Assembly (NCBI GenBank): GCA_036785705.1 | Contig: JAWUZG010000001.1 | Location: 9,920,001-9,984,000, forward strand | Length of the DNA stretch: 64,000 bases | Direction: 5' to 3' | DNA from: Acanthornis magna | Lineage: Eukaryota; Chordata; Aves; Passeriformes; Acanthizidae | Shown here: positions 50,401 through 63,080 of the stretch, one piece after another | How positions within the stretch are numbered: position 1 is the first letter of the stretch | Layout of the letters: every line of letters begins with the position of its first letter | The notes under the pieces: model-generated | Database searches by the model: none | Told to the model about the DNA's origin: nothing | Seen by the model: only the letters and a program-made list of their open reading frames with translations | Program-made: the position numbers and the translations under genes

Positions 50401-52301
50401 AAAGAAATCAATCTTCTTGTAAGGCATTCAGCCCTGGCCCATGCTCTACAATTCACAGACAATTAAGTTCACTTCTCTGGTAACACAAATTAGGAGGGGG
50501 TTTCTGGTAAGAACTGACTGGGATTGATAATGGAACTGGAGACCCTGAATGGTTTTGTGAGAGAGATGCAGGGATGGGCAGAAGAGTGCCTGCCCCACTC
50601 TGCTGTGCAGAGTTGGATTTTAATTTCTGTTAGATTTGGGAATACAACACAAAATTTCTATGTTTTAGCAGGCAGTTATAAAACAAACACACATGAAAAA
50701 AGTAGTGCCACCACTGATTTGTTTTGGTTTTAGTCCATTCGAATGTATAAGCTACTCTTCTGTCTCAGGCTATTGACACAATTTTGCACCTTTCTGCATC
50801 TAATCTTACTATCTCTTACACAGGCAATACACATTCAAATGTAGAATACTGGTTTCTGTTCTGGCTAGGATATAAAGCCAAATAACTTTGAAATATAATA
50901 AATAATCATCCATGGTCTATCTATTTCAGACAACTGCAGCAAACAAGTCAGTAACTATCTCTCTGTGAGTGGGAGATAATAACTTGCTAGGCATTAAGAA
51001 TCATCTTAAGATAACTTTGAAACAATAAATATGTAGACAAGTTTTTAAGGCAATATGCAGCATTCAGCTGTTTCTTCCTTCCCATACATCAATGTCTTTT
51101 TTCTTCTCTCTTCTTTCAGATCAGGCCTCTGAAAAGATAAGTTGTGTCTCTATAGTGCTCTGAAGACCTGAGTACACAAAAGTGCAACATCTTTCTGAGA
51201 ATTAAATAGCCTGTTCATCAGCAGGACACTGTGCCCATGTCTTAAGACACAGTCCTAGTGTACCTTTTCCTGCTGTTTCTCTGGTAATGATAGCTGAAGC
51301 TTTCAGGCCTTGACACTTTAAGGACCATTAACCCCATGTTGCTTAGAATATTTGGAAATGTGCAAAATTACTTTCATATTTGCCCCACAAAGAGAAGGAA
51401 GTAATTTAGAAAAAAAAAATGTAATTTAGAAAGAAAAGGCTCAGCTTCCGTGTCATCAGTTATGTGGTACTGAAGGTGAGGGAGGATCATTTCTGCAGAG
51501 TGCAGAGGTCACCTGCCATTTGCTTCAATATTTGCAGGTGATCTGGTAGGATTTGGGAAGGGCAATGGAAGTCTCTTTGATAAAGGGGTATTTCACTCAT
51601 GGCAAAATCTGAATAACTGCTCTGAGCACTTCATTCCAAGCTTTCCATGGGGGCTCGGCCTCTGCTGCACTTGACTGAATGCATTCAATTTGGGCCGATT
51701 TCAGCAGTTAAATGTCACAGGCCAGTGTCATTACTCGTAAACATTCGGTACCTGAGACACAAATGAAGGAGCTGTGGCAAAACAGACAGCAGGCTGTAAA
51801 AGCTGAATGAATTGCTGATAAAGATGGGGAAGACAGGAGAGTAATTTTGACCTTTCCCTTCTAAATGTGCCTTTCAGAGTTACCTATTTATAACTTTTCA
51901 TATCATTAAAATGGCAGAAGAGTAACAAAATGAAAAAAGCAGAGGAAAAACAGAAAGTTAGAACAAGCTGAGACATCCTGAGGTGTTTTGGGATAGTGAT
52001 GGATGAATACCACCACAGTACTTGAGCTGTTGCAGTTTTAGATGTCAGCTCAGTACCAAACATGAGAAATGGAGACGACACACAGAGAGCATAAGTGCTT
52101 CACACAGGTGGGAGGAGGGACTGTGGGGGTCCAAAGTGACTGGAGGGATAGCTCCTTCCCATGTCTCCAGTTTGAAGGTAGACTGCACTTCCAAGAGGCC
52201 AGCGGCACTGATCAAGGCTGTTTCTAGTTCCCAGACTCATGGCTCCAGGCTGGCAGGCCTTTTCCATCAGTATTTTTTCAGCAGACAATTTCTTCTGTTT
52301 A

Positions 52302-52337
52302 GCAATTTTCCCTTTCTAGGCAATTTTCCCTTTCTGT
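52302..52337. repeat. 18-bp tandem duplication
   Basis: GCAATTTTCCCTTTCT at 52,302 is repeated at 52,320 with period 18. Flanks are unremarkable. Confidence 0.85.
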
Positions 52338-52748
52338 CTTGCTGGCTGCTCACATCAAGGTTAGTTTCTTGTCTTTTTCTCCATTGCAGTTGTCTGCCAG
52401 GTATAAGTCTCTGGTTTATGGCTTCTCTCTTTTCCTTATCATCCCATTGACAAGGTCTTGGATCAGATAATCTTACCAAAATTAACCTTATTATAGCTAA
52501 TATCCTTATCAATCAGGGTGACTGACTGCCATCACTGCCTCATATATCAGTTGTTGTTTAGGTTTGCATCCTTGTGCCTTCTTGCTTGTGGTTTCCTCCT
52601 TTTTTTGTGATCCGCTTTTACATTAGGAAGGTCCTTGGCAAGACACCCTTCATGGAGCAGATGCTCTCTCCTTCTGCGCGCCTTTACAATAATAATTATG
52701 ATCTTGCTGAGCAGTGAGGAACATGCTACCAGCAAAGGGAACCAATGT

Positions 52749-52955
52749 AATGTCCAACATAGCCCATACTAGTAGCAGGACTTTGATCTTTACACAAAAT
52801 TTCACCAGAAGCCAGCAGAGAGATTTTAAAAAGGGAACATTATGTTGAAACAACCGAGTGCCCAAAAGATGGTGAGCTGCTGCATCCTGTATCAGCTGCA
52901 TTCGAGAGATAACATGGTTGGTAACTCCTGCAAACAAAGAATTGCAATAATCCAG
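52749..52955 (-). mobile_element. LINE reverse-transcriptase C-terminal fragment (L2/CR1-like)
   Basis: About 69 codons without a stop on the minus strand. They contain LDYCNSLFAGV, RMQLIQDAAAHHLLGTR and VPFLKSLCWLLVKFCVKIKV. These match the order of the post-polymerase (thumb) region of vertebrate L2/CR1-clade LINEs, whose usual wording is DYCNxLxAG, LQxVQNxAAR and LHWLPVKFRIxFK. Neither the catalytic YADD box nor the rest of the ORF is found. Probably an ancient insertion. Confidence 0.65.
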
Positions 52956-55900
52956 CCCTGAGAAGTCAAACCAATTCAAAATCCTCCCCCCTTAGGAAGG
53001 AATACAACCTGCTGTTATTTCATAGCCAGCACAAAGAGGGCCTGGTAGTACAATGAACACATATCTGTTGATCAGTCTGACAGCAATACCAAAGCTTAAC
53101 TCTGGGAGATGGATTTAAAAGTGCAAGATGAGGTGAATCCCAGGATGGCAGTCACATTCAGCAAATGTCTCCTACATGAGTATTATTCAACTCAACAGTG
53201 ATTGCTGTGTCCAAGGACTGACTTTCTCTTCTTATGTCTCCTTACAGCTTGGCCTAATACAGTTGCTGGTGTCACTTTTGCCATGTCCTAGATCTGTGTC
53301 CTTGCTGTTTGTTTCTTTTCTGTCTTTGAGCCTTTTTAACATGAAAAGCTCAAATATGCCATTACCAGCCGCTGGAACCCCTGTCAGACCAGATACCCAT
53401 TACAGGTACATGAAAATAGTAACTGTTAAGGCATCTGCAGCTATAATCATCAGACAAAACAGGTTTAACTGATAGCACTGAATGATGCTAAAAAGTGAAG
53501 ATTCAAACTTACCATTGTTTTTCTCCAGTTACCTGTCAGCAGTTACCATACTGAACATGGAGTGGGACAGGGCACAGCAAGGGAGAGTTAAAACACCCTT
53601 TTTTCTTTGTATAGAAATAGAACCCCAGATCTACCTAGCACTGTCCATACTCCCCCCTGCCACAAGAGCCTGTCCACCCCCACCACGAGCAAAACAGGAT
53701 GGCTTCTGCTGTCCACACTTTCTTCTTCAGAAAATCCTGCCTCTGTGGGGTAGGATAGTGTTAATTCAGTCTGCAGAAATCCCAAACCATTGCAGTTAAG
53801 AGAGAAGTGTACAGCAAGGGCAAAGAGGCACCTGCTACCTTTGCATTAATCAACATTTCAAATTTATCACATGCCTTGAATTAATTTCCAGCTGAAAAGC
53901 AATCATTTTTCAAGCACTTAATACAAACCACATGCAGAAATTAGACATAGCTTTGATTGATGATGATTTTTCTGATCAAAATGGTTATTTGTGACATTTT
54001 CAAATTTCATTTCAGTAAACTCCAATTTTTTTGTTGACAAAACTGAAGAACATTCCCTTGGCAATTCCTGTACCACAGAGAGCCCACCTAACCTTGTATT
54101 TGAATATCATCTCATTGGCACAGTCAGACCTAGGGAATGCCTCTGCTGCAGTCACTGAGGTGATTATATGGAACAGAATTGTTCACTTAACATTGTTCAT
54201 TAACTCTGAACTCACAGGGATAGAGGAGACTGTGCAAGTGGCAGGATGCCCGAATAGAGCACAGTCAGGTAAGATATCACACAGCGCAGTGTAACTGTGC
54301 AGTTCACTTCTCCTTCCCTCTCCCATCAACCAAATCAAGCTTGATCCAGTCTTGGAGCCAGCTCTGTCAGTCCTATGGCAGCCACACATGGCTCAGAGAG
54401 GACTAATTTAGACTCATCAGTAGAAAATACTTAAAGAAAAGAGCTCATTCCTTAGTCATCACTGTGAGAGAGAAGGCAGACAACTATTCATTTTGAATTG
54501 CCCTAAAATTGTGTGATCATTCCGTGAGAAAAGCCATAATCTCAGCAAATTACCATGAGGCAGTGCAAGGATGTGCACACCAGCACATTTGGTACATTAT
54601 TGATGGACTCTACTTATAGGGCTCATGTGCAGAGTTCTTACAGGTGGATCTCTCAAAGAACCAGCCCAAGACCTCAAGCCAGCATTCAAAATCTCCTGAA
54701 CACATCTCCTGGGTGCATAGATGTGCTTTTTCAGTGCCCTGGTTGGACTTCAGCTCTTATACCTTCCCACTGATCATCTGGAAAAAGGGGAAGGCAGTTT
54801 GGGAATTGGATGCTTCTCTTTCCACCCTCAGATGCAATCTTGATCGTCTCTGAGACCAGGGGGAACAGTCCCTTAGGAGTAGGCCAGTCGAGGAGGGAAA
54901 ATGGTCCTCACTTATCTGCTGAAGGACACCTACATGACAGTCATTTGGTGAAGTGTCAGTCACCTTCCCCAGCTGAGCTGTCTGCAATACAACAGTCACA
55001 TGCTGAGTTCACCCTTTGATATGGGGACATACTGCTGCCATACTCTTCAGAGGCAATCTAAAATGATTTAGTATTTAGGAGGCTATTTGTGCTGTTACAG
55101 GAGTAATTCACATAGCTCCTCCAAGAGGAATAATCCCAAAATAGATTTGCTTAGTGCTAATGAGAAGGTACTGGTATTCAATTGCATGTGGTTTCCATGC
55201 ATTGAAAAAAGACATGCAGTCTCATTAATCTGCTTTAACTGTGAGCCATTTTTCTTTCGTTTTTAATATTTTCAAGCCTAGGGAGTGCCAAGGGGAATAC
55301 AGGACAGGCTGACTACAGAGGAGTTATTTCCTCTGAAATCATCCTCATCTGTCTGTCAGGAGTTCTTGAAACAACTGCAATAAATCCTGAATTTTTAATA
55401 TGGTTCACAAGTTCAGAGACAGAAAAATCAGTGCTCAGACAGCAGGGATTGTGGTAGTTATCTACGATGTCAGGGTACACATGTTTTTGTAAAAGGAAAT
55501 CAAACAGGAAACTGTACTGAAAAAAAGTGATCAAATATGGTCAGAAGACAAAAAATGACTGCTGGAAAGCAGAGGAAGATGGGTTAGTAGAAATGAGCAT
55601 GGAAGGTCAGGAGAGAAAAATAAGCTCTCTGCCTGATTCCTTATTGTTCTACATTGTAGCCGTATATACGGTCCATATTTGCCAACACCATACATGTAAA
55701 GTAACAGTACCCAAGCAGTGGAACGCAAGCTGTTGTGTTAACTCAAAAATCCAGGTAGTTAAATCCTTGGTTGCAAACACAGCAAATGAGACAGATTTCT
55801 CTGGATGGCCTTGCTGTCCATAGATCACTGACTGGGAAATGGTGGTATGGACTGAAATCTCCCTCATGGTCCCCTCAGCCTCGGGAGTGAAGCACGCAAG

Positions 55901-58900
55901 GTGTACAGAGAGGAAAGGCTGCTGCTCTGCATGTGTGTTTCACAGCTGCAGGTGTGGCCCCACCAAGGCCAGACAGTGATCAGAGGAACTCAGGCAGCCC
56001 AGCCCTTGGGAATCAGCCTGTCCTAAGCCATCACAGGAGAATGATTAAGCAATTGCCCTGCTCCAGAACCCATTAAGACTTTCACCAGAAGAATGTTGCT
56101 CTGAAGTGCTCTGCAAACCAAGGGGGGCTTTGCCAAATGGACTTACTATGGATTGTTGGAGTGCACCAGATCTGATGGTCCTTAACAAATACCTACAATG
56201 CAAATGCATCTCCACAAGGTCTTCATTGTGGAGAGATCATCCTTGCAGGGCACAGTTGCATCTTTGGCTGCTAAGCATTAATTAGATATTGGCTAGGTTA
56301 GTCTGAAACTGATGTAGAAGAATTTGGCAAGTTAAAACCCACATAAACCTCTTGCATTTCGACATATGAGAGATGAAAAGCCTGAGTAGGAGTGTGTCCA
56401 GAAAGAGGAGGAGACCACGGGTGACTTGACCTTATATTTAGACTTTATGTGTTGGGATCTTGACAAAATGTAGCAGACTGGTTAGCTGTTTTCACCTCAA
56501 GTGTGGGTCATATGAAGAGGCAGAAAGGAAAAAAGAGGAAGAAACACTGCTCCCCCTAACCATGGGGTGGAAGGCTGCAACAAGGTCTGCCCAGCAGTTC
56601 TCCCTCGGTGGGATCTGCACTGCTGTGCACGACGAAAGCTGTCAAGGAAGGTCTCTCCACTGTCCACAGACACACTGCCAACAACCACCCCCTGCACAGC
56701 TCATTCATCTGCACACAAATCGATGCTTGCACTTTGCCTACAGATAGCTCACATCCATCACAGCAGTGACAGAACCTGTGGCATCAACAGCCCACAAAAA
56801 ATGGAGGCAACTAGATGGCACAGGCTGTTGCACAAAATGAAACAAAAATGGTGAAAAACATAGAATTGGCTGGTAGGAGCTAAGAGAGAGAGAGGGATTA
56901 AGTCCTACTGTGATTTCTGATTCTTTACATATGCATAAATAAATGAAAGCGTATTGGGCACATACAGAAATATACTGTACAGATATTGAATTGCTATACA
57001 AAACTTGTTAAATGGTGCAGATAGTGCAAACCCCAGAAGAATAACAGCCAAGGACTTATTTATTATATCCTAAGAACAACACAATGATTCTTGCAACTCC
57101 TTTTGCATGCCATGGATTTTAGTGGGAGATGGAACCAGCTGTAAAACAGTAATTGCAAGCCCTCTCACAAGGATTGACTGTGGATCTGGGGAGAAGTCCC
57201 CTTTGTGCTTGAAATGCCCACTTTCTGTGAGAGGAGCCAGCAGTGAGAGCTGCTTATAGCCAGAAGGATGGCTCGAGGATGGCTTCCATACACAGTGCTC
57301 ACCCAGGACTTCCAGGTTGGTTGCCTGAACTGCTGGGTATCTGAAACCTGGTAGGCTGCTGGTAAATGGCAGGTTTCTGGTGAAAACAGGAGTTTGATAC
57401 TGAAGTGAAAGATGAGGCAAGTGTGTGTAATGACAGGAATTTCTACAGCAGCAAGAGGTCCTTTCTGAATAATTTCAGGAAACCAGGAAAAGCTGGTTGC
57501 TTCACATAGAGTATATATGTCCAAATAATAAATAAAAAGCCAACCAAACACTGTTCTTTTAAAATTCTCATGGCTTGCAAGGCCTATTTCTTGATTTTGG
57601 AGTTTTGACTAGTGACTTCAGATCTTGAGTGAAAACCTGAATCTCAACCCTTTCATTTCTCTAAGTAGAGCTTAGGACACTCTGAGCTCCTATGCAGTTG
57701 CAGAGGCCATTAAAACCATCAGCCCAAGAGCAACTTCCTGTGCACCATAGTGTACTTTTCTTTATTTGTTTGTAAAAACACAACATGGACTTACAAGACC
57801 ACCCCTCCACAACAAATTTGGTGTGCATGAAAGAAAGCAAACAGAATGGCTGAGAAGAAAAGCAGTGAGCAGGCATTCAAAATGCAAGTAGTTTTTAACT
57901 GACTGCAAATGATTAAAATTACAGCAACATTGCAGGATGATCTGTGGATTCTTTTCTGTTTTGGTGGTCTTTTATTTAATAGGATGAGAAACACTAGTCT
58001 AAAATATGAGTAAATGTCCATCAGTGCCACTTAGTGCTATTTTGATGGCTTCCACTTTTTTTGAAGATGTCTGGCACATACCTGCCACTTTACTGTGTTC
58101 GTTGCATGCACAGAGCCCGTGAAAAAACATGTGCAGAGCACTAACAAAACAAACCACTTGGCAGATGTGGCAAATTCCATGACTGTTGTTACTCACATCT
58201 CTGCGTCTGCTGGTCTGGAGCCCCAGAGGGTCAGAAAGTCACTGCTGTCATCATGAATAGGTAAGAGATGCATGAAAAGAGATGTAAGGAGACTGCTCAC
58301 TGTCAGCATCAGGGCATTCAAATTAGACTTGAACTGCAACCCATCTAGGTGGAATTTTGACTATTATTATTTTATTAACTGGCTTTGTAAAATTTCTGTT
58401 TCTCCTGTCTTTATGTTTTGTTTGTTTAAAATTAGTTTAAAATGAGCACTCAGGTAAGGTAAAACCTCAAATGTCCAGGTGGAAGCTTGGATTGGAATTA
58501 TTTCTGTGTTCTTTTGTGAAAGAAACATGATATGATGATGTCCAGCTAATATTTTCCTATTTAATGCCAATTGCAGCTGGCAAAGTAATTTCGTGTCTAA
58601 AAATACCATGGTTTTGTCCTTTGCCATTTATGTGATATCTTTCTTTTTCTAACTAAGGCTATCAAAAATAGCCGTGAATCCATCAAGTAACCCTACTGCA
58701 GTCACAATTTGCTGTCTCATATGACCATTAGCTTTCTTTTAATTGAAAAATTTATTCAAATTTTATTTTTGGTTTCAAGACTGTATGCAGTGTTAGTGTC
58801 AGCCCAGTCTGATTTCATATTTGTGCTCCAGAAAAAACATCATAAACATGTGTGATTTCAGTAGGACATGTGATAAGCTGTGGACTCATCTTCCATCTCC

Positions 58901-58979
58901 TCTGCACTATTCATGAAACCTCATCCCAGTTCAAGCATCACATGCACTTCCTTGCAGATTCCATCTTTGCCCGTTTCCG
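52956..58979. other. Intergenic DNA, no gene recognised
   Basis: GC content is somewhat higher than further left. Overlapping frames at 53.2-53.8, 54.6-55.0, 56.5-56.9, 57.1-57.6 and 58.37-58.63 kb were read on both strands without recognising a protein family. A PBX-like, AT-rich stretch lies at 53.88-54.0 kb. Confidence 0.7.
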
Positions 58980-59207
58980 CTAATCTTCTGTATACTCTGT
59001 CCGTGTGCAAAGACTTTCTGTGATTTCTCCCCCTTCTGGCTCAATCACTCTGCTAATGTCAGTCTGGAGAAAGTCCTTTCCTAGATCTGTATGGGTTTCT
59101 GACCAGTCAGGGAGATAGTTCTGAGAGGATGCCAATACCTCTTGATGTCTGCCTGCTTGATCCAAATATTCCTGCTGAACACAGTTAATGTCCACATCTT
59201 TCATTGA
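58980..59207 (-). other. Exon-like open frame of unknown identity
   Basis: A 75-codon open stretch on the minus strand, preceded by CTGGCAG (acceptor-like, exon would start at 59,207) and ended by a TAG at 58,980. It is hydrophilic and acidic (SSQNYLPDWSETHTDLG, VIEPEGGEITESL, RTEYTED), unlike the low-complexity frames around it. I do not recognise the protein. There is no poly(A) signal just downstream and no partner exon identified. It could be a terminal exon, a pseudogene piece or chance. Confidence 0.25.
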
Positions 59208-60149
59208 CTGCCAGATACACTGGGTCTGTATGTAAGTGGATTAATCCATGCATACTGAGAGGAAGTCTGCACATTTTCTTCCAACTTTTAACATCCAGTT
59301 TTATTACTAATATTACAAAGTAATCAATGTAGTTAAGGACTTTTTTCATATTTCTTTGCTCCCAGCACCATGATTATCTCATACTCTGCAGTGGTTCTCC
59401 TCAATATGAATATAAGGGCACTACTTTGCACTTTAAAAAGGATATAATGGTCTTCCCCCATGTCTCCAGACCTCCTCTTAATGTCTAAGGAAGGGAGATG
59501 GCAACAGAGGAAAAAGCATGAAAGAGAGGAGACAAGACAGTAAGAAATCATAAACAGGAGTCTGTTTGCTTGTTTTAAAGAGAGTTGAAATCAGGTGTTG
59601 AAGGAAGAATTCACAAAGAAATGGAGGTTATGAAGAGAAAGAGTAGAAAAAGTGGATAAAGAGAGTGTTTGGTAGAACAAAAGATAATTGATACATCTCA
59701 TATTGATACATCTTCATTTTGGAGGAAGAAAAATATGTCCCTGAGAAAGAGGGAAAGCAAAAAAGCTTGCAGAAAGTCTGACATAAAAAAAGAGGAAGCA
59801 CGGGGGAAGAAGGGTTTGTGGGAGAAAAAAACAATCCCATAACCAGAAGTATCATCTGTGTTAGAGATGTAGTTTCTGTTAAAGGAGAACTGTAGGTTTT
59901 CTGTAACCTAAACATTTTTAGAAACACTATGGAAGAGAAAAACTACAGAAGAGAATCACAGGAAGTATTGACCTGTTTGTCTTAAGTAAAACATCCTTCA
60001 GTTAATTGCTCACAGGAAGGTTATTCATCCACCTTGTGAAACGGGATGTTAAATATTTTGGATGCCGTTCTTGACCGAGAGTCTATGCATGTTGCTTTTG
60101 AATGCCAGGGAATGTGCCAGATGAGTCCTCTTGATGCCTTTTTCTCTGG
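59208..60149. other. Intergenic DNA
   Basis: Purine-rich on the plus strand around 59.5-59.9 kb. Nothing recognised. Confidence 0.7.
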
Positions 60150-60540
60150 CCCTAGAATTACGAGCCAGACACAGTTAAAGGGTTAAAAGGGGTATACTTT
60201 TATAAGGATCCTTAGGTGCACAGTTCGTCAAGGTGGAAAACGCCGAAGATGCACACCTGCACGTGACGTATACAATTTTATAGACTTTGCAAAGTAGCAT
60301 AACTGACAGAGATTCCCCAATAAGAAGCTTAATAGATGAAGTAATGTCCCCCTATTCTGGCAACTTCTAGAGTCTCCAATGAGGCTTGAACCTTGTTTAC
60401 AAAAATATGTCTCAGAGAGTTGGTCTTCAGCCTTGGTTTCTATGGAGAACCAAGATAGCATAGGCACTTCAGACCTGCAACAGGGAGACTTTTAGAATGT
60501 TTTGTGTTCCTGACTAGAAAAAGACTAGAACTAAGTTACA
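60150..60540 (-). mobile_element. Probable LTR of an avian endogenous retrovirus, minus orientation
   Basis: Read on the minus strand, it starts TGTAACTTAG at 60,540. It has a TATA-like CTATAAAATT (60,274-60,283) followed by the CRE/E-box-like ACGTCACGTG, then a CpG-bearing stretch around CATCTTCGGCGTTTTCC. A decayed poly(A)-signal-like TTATAAAAG and a CCCCTTTTAACCCTTT tract follow. The order (U3, TATA, R, U5) fits an LTR. No internal viral gene is seen. The left end is uncertain and no target duplication was found. Confidence 0.5.
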
Positions 60541-62439
60541 ATAATAGGCTACAAAAAGCTACGAATATGTGTGCTAAGAATACAGGGAATGTATAAAACG
60601 TATATAAATGAAAAAGCAAAAATTACCGTGGCATCACTCCCTGCTCTGCACACCTCTGCTGACCTCCACACTGGGGACTGCAGGTCACACTGCCCTCCAC
60701 CGGGAAACACAAATTGGCATCTGAGTCTGATGGTGAGCATAAACATCTTAGAACATGTCCAGGACCTTTAATTCCAGGAATTAGTTAGTGAAATGAGCAG
60801 GTGTGCAGACAGTTTACCTAATCCAACTGTACTGCTGATGCCTGCAGAGGTAATCCATCTGGAGTGCTGCTTCCCTGGATAATGGCTGCTGCAGCCTGGC
60901 TCACCAATGGTAAAGGGAATCCCCAGGGATGAGCCACTGTATCTTTGAATTCCCACCAGCTTTCACTCACTTAAAGTAATGCACATATGCCTCCTTAATC
61001 GAGAAGAAAATCTGATTTTGAAATTGCCATGACACGTGGCACCTGACAAATGTGCATGGTGTGAACGAAAGGCTATGTGAACACAGAATAAAAATCAGGG
61101 TCCACAGAAGCAGAACACTTCACCAGATGTCCCCATTTTGCAGTGGGTACCAACTTCATAAAGTATTGGCAGCTCCTTGCTGCTGTTACAGCTGCAGTGT
61201 GGAGTACCTAAGCCTGCCAATTGCAGCTCAAAGATAGGTTATAGTCACTTGTTTCTGTGTTGGGGAAGGTTTTTGGTTTGGCTGCTTGCAGTCTTCTTCA
61301 AAGCAAGAGATGGAATGGAATTGTGAAAGATGAGCAAAATGGTTCAGCTAGCAGAGGATGGAAAAGCTTAACTGAACAAGTAAACTCAATAAATGCTACC
61401 AAAGATTTCTGGCACTGGTAGGTCTTGTGCTGTGGAATCAGGTGCTCCCGGCTGATAGAGGAGCAGCATCTGGAACGTGAGCTTTATCTGCAGAGCATGT
61501 TGACATTTAGTGGATCACACTGCAGTTTGCCTGTGTGCCCTGTCTCACCTGTATCAAGGGATGTGGGATCAGTTCACTTGCCTTTCCCTATTTTTGGCTG
61601 CTGTCAAACACAGCAGAGCAGCAGGAGGTGATCTGTGGGAACACACCCTCCAAACAAGCCACCCTAGCAGTGCATTCATGTTACCACCGCATCCCAACTA
61701 CACTATCCTGCACCTGCAGGACAACAGGGGAAACCTTCTTACATCCTTCCAGCTTCTTGGTGTAGCACCACATCCCAACACATCCTATTCCGGGTACAAG
61801 AACTTCACTGTAAGACTTCTCTCAGGCAGATCAAAGGGCATTTCCATCAGCAACCAGGTGTTCCTGGCACTGTGTAATGCTCCAGGCAGAAGTGCACCAT
61901 TTGTCTTCATCTGTACAGTAATATGGTTGGTTTCCTTTTACTCTGAAGTCCATACTGATAGCTCTACTGCCATACTCAGATCTGTTTTTGTCCCTCAGGA
62001 AATTTTTGTCTTTTCTGAAAACGACTGCTTCATGCATAGGAGGCTTAATTCTCCATTTCATTTGCATTAGCATGGTACAAAGCGGCTGCAGTAAATCAGA
62101 AAATTTAGTCTGTGTCCTAATGTCTCTTTTTCATCTCCTTCCACCAGGACAGATTGCTTATCATGGTATCTATTATCACCTCCACTTTTCATTACCACTT
62201 GCTGACACTAGCCAATTTGAAATCCCATTCAGATAAGTCTGTTCCCTCTCCCACGCTAAGCTCAGTGTGAGCTGGGATGGGTTCATTTCCCTGAGTTCAG
62301 CACCCAGAAAGGAACGGTACATTTGGCAATTACATGAACGGTACATCCTCACTGTTGCACCCTTATCCATCACCTTTTTAAGTAATTTCCTCCCACATTT
62401 TAAGAAAAGCCTACCATTCTGGAGTCGTCCTTACCTGGA
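60541..62439. other. Intergenic DNA with a long unexplained frame
   Basis: Holds the longest non-repeat open frame of the window (61,510-62,070, plus, 186 codons). The three plus frames and the minus strand are all rather open there, codon use is not distinctive and no family is recognised, so it is not called as a gene. Confidence 0.6.
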
Positions 62440-63080
62440 ATATGGTCTTTACCCTTCTAGTTGCTGCATTTTGCATGATTCCCCGTTAATCTACCTCCTA
62501 ATAAATCACCTCTACCTGTTCCCAGTTGTGCACCTGCACCCGCTTTCACCTTCTGCCTGGACTATTGCAAACCCTATCAGTATAGTTTCAGCTCTATACT
62601 CCTCTCTTGAAAAACCTCTCTTGGCTTCCTACCACCTACAAACCCACCCGAACCATCCCCAAGTCCCCTGCGGGGGTGAATGTTGGTATCTGCACAGTGC
62701 TGCAGCTGCTCCCACTGACCTCCGTGCTGTGGCACTCAGACCTCAGATCAGGCGGAGCTGAAACCCAGGATTTCCTTTCCCATCACAGGGTTCACTGCTG
62801 CTGTCACTCCAGACACAAACATGTTTGTTTTTCATGTCATTATACACCTCCCCTCCTAACACCTCATCTCTTTCAAAATTGCGGCTCCCAAGTGCTCCAG
62901 TCTATTTTGCTTACAGCTTTCCAGGCCATGCCCCATGCCTGCTTTACTCCTACCAAAGCATTCCCTGGTTTGTGTCCCAAATCTCCTCTGATTTTACACC
63001 ACTACAGTTTACACTGTTTTCCCTTGCTGCAATTACTGTGATTTCTAGGGTTTTGTATTCACAATGCCTTAGAAAAATAA
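62440..63080 (+). mobile_element. Possible ancient L2/L3-type LINE segment
   Basis: A C- and T-rich stretch with CTTCTGCCTGGACTATTGCA, CTCTTGGCTTCCTACC and, further on, CTTTCCAGGCCATGCC. It is reminiscent of the plus-strand text of L2/L3 (CR1-L3) 3' regions. It ends near AAAAATAAATTG. The resemblance is loose and could be compositional. Confidence 0.3.

Larger units (their letters stand above)
44541..52748. other. Intergenic DNA, no gene recognised
   Basis: Contains poly-T runs at 47.4 kb and 49.5 kb, a conserved-looking stretch at 51.64-51.82 kb and the 18-bp duplication at 52.3 kb. Frames at 48.8-49.1 and 52.0-52.5 kb show no recognised similarity. Confidence 0.7.

Noticed and set aside
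61510..62070. 186-codon plus-strand frame, longest non-repeat ORF
   Set aside because: Other frames are also open there, composition is Cys/Leu/Ser-rich and not protein-like, and no motif or splice context supports it.
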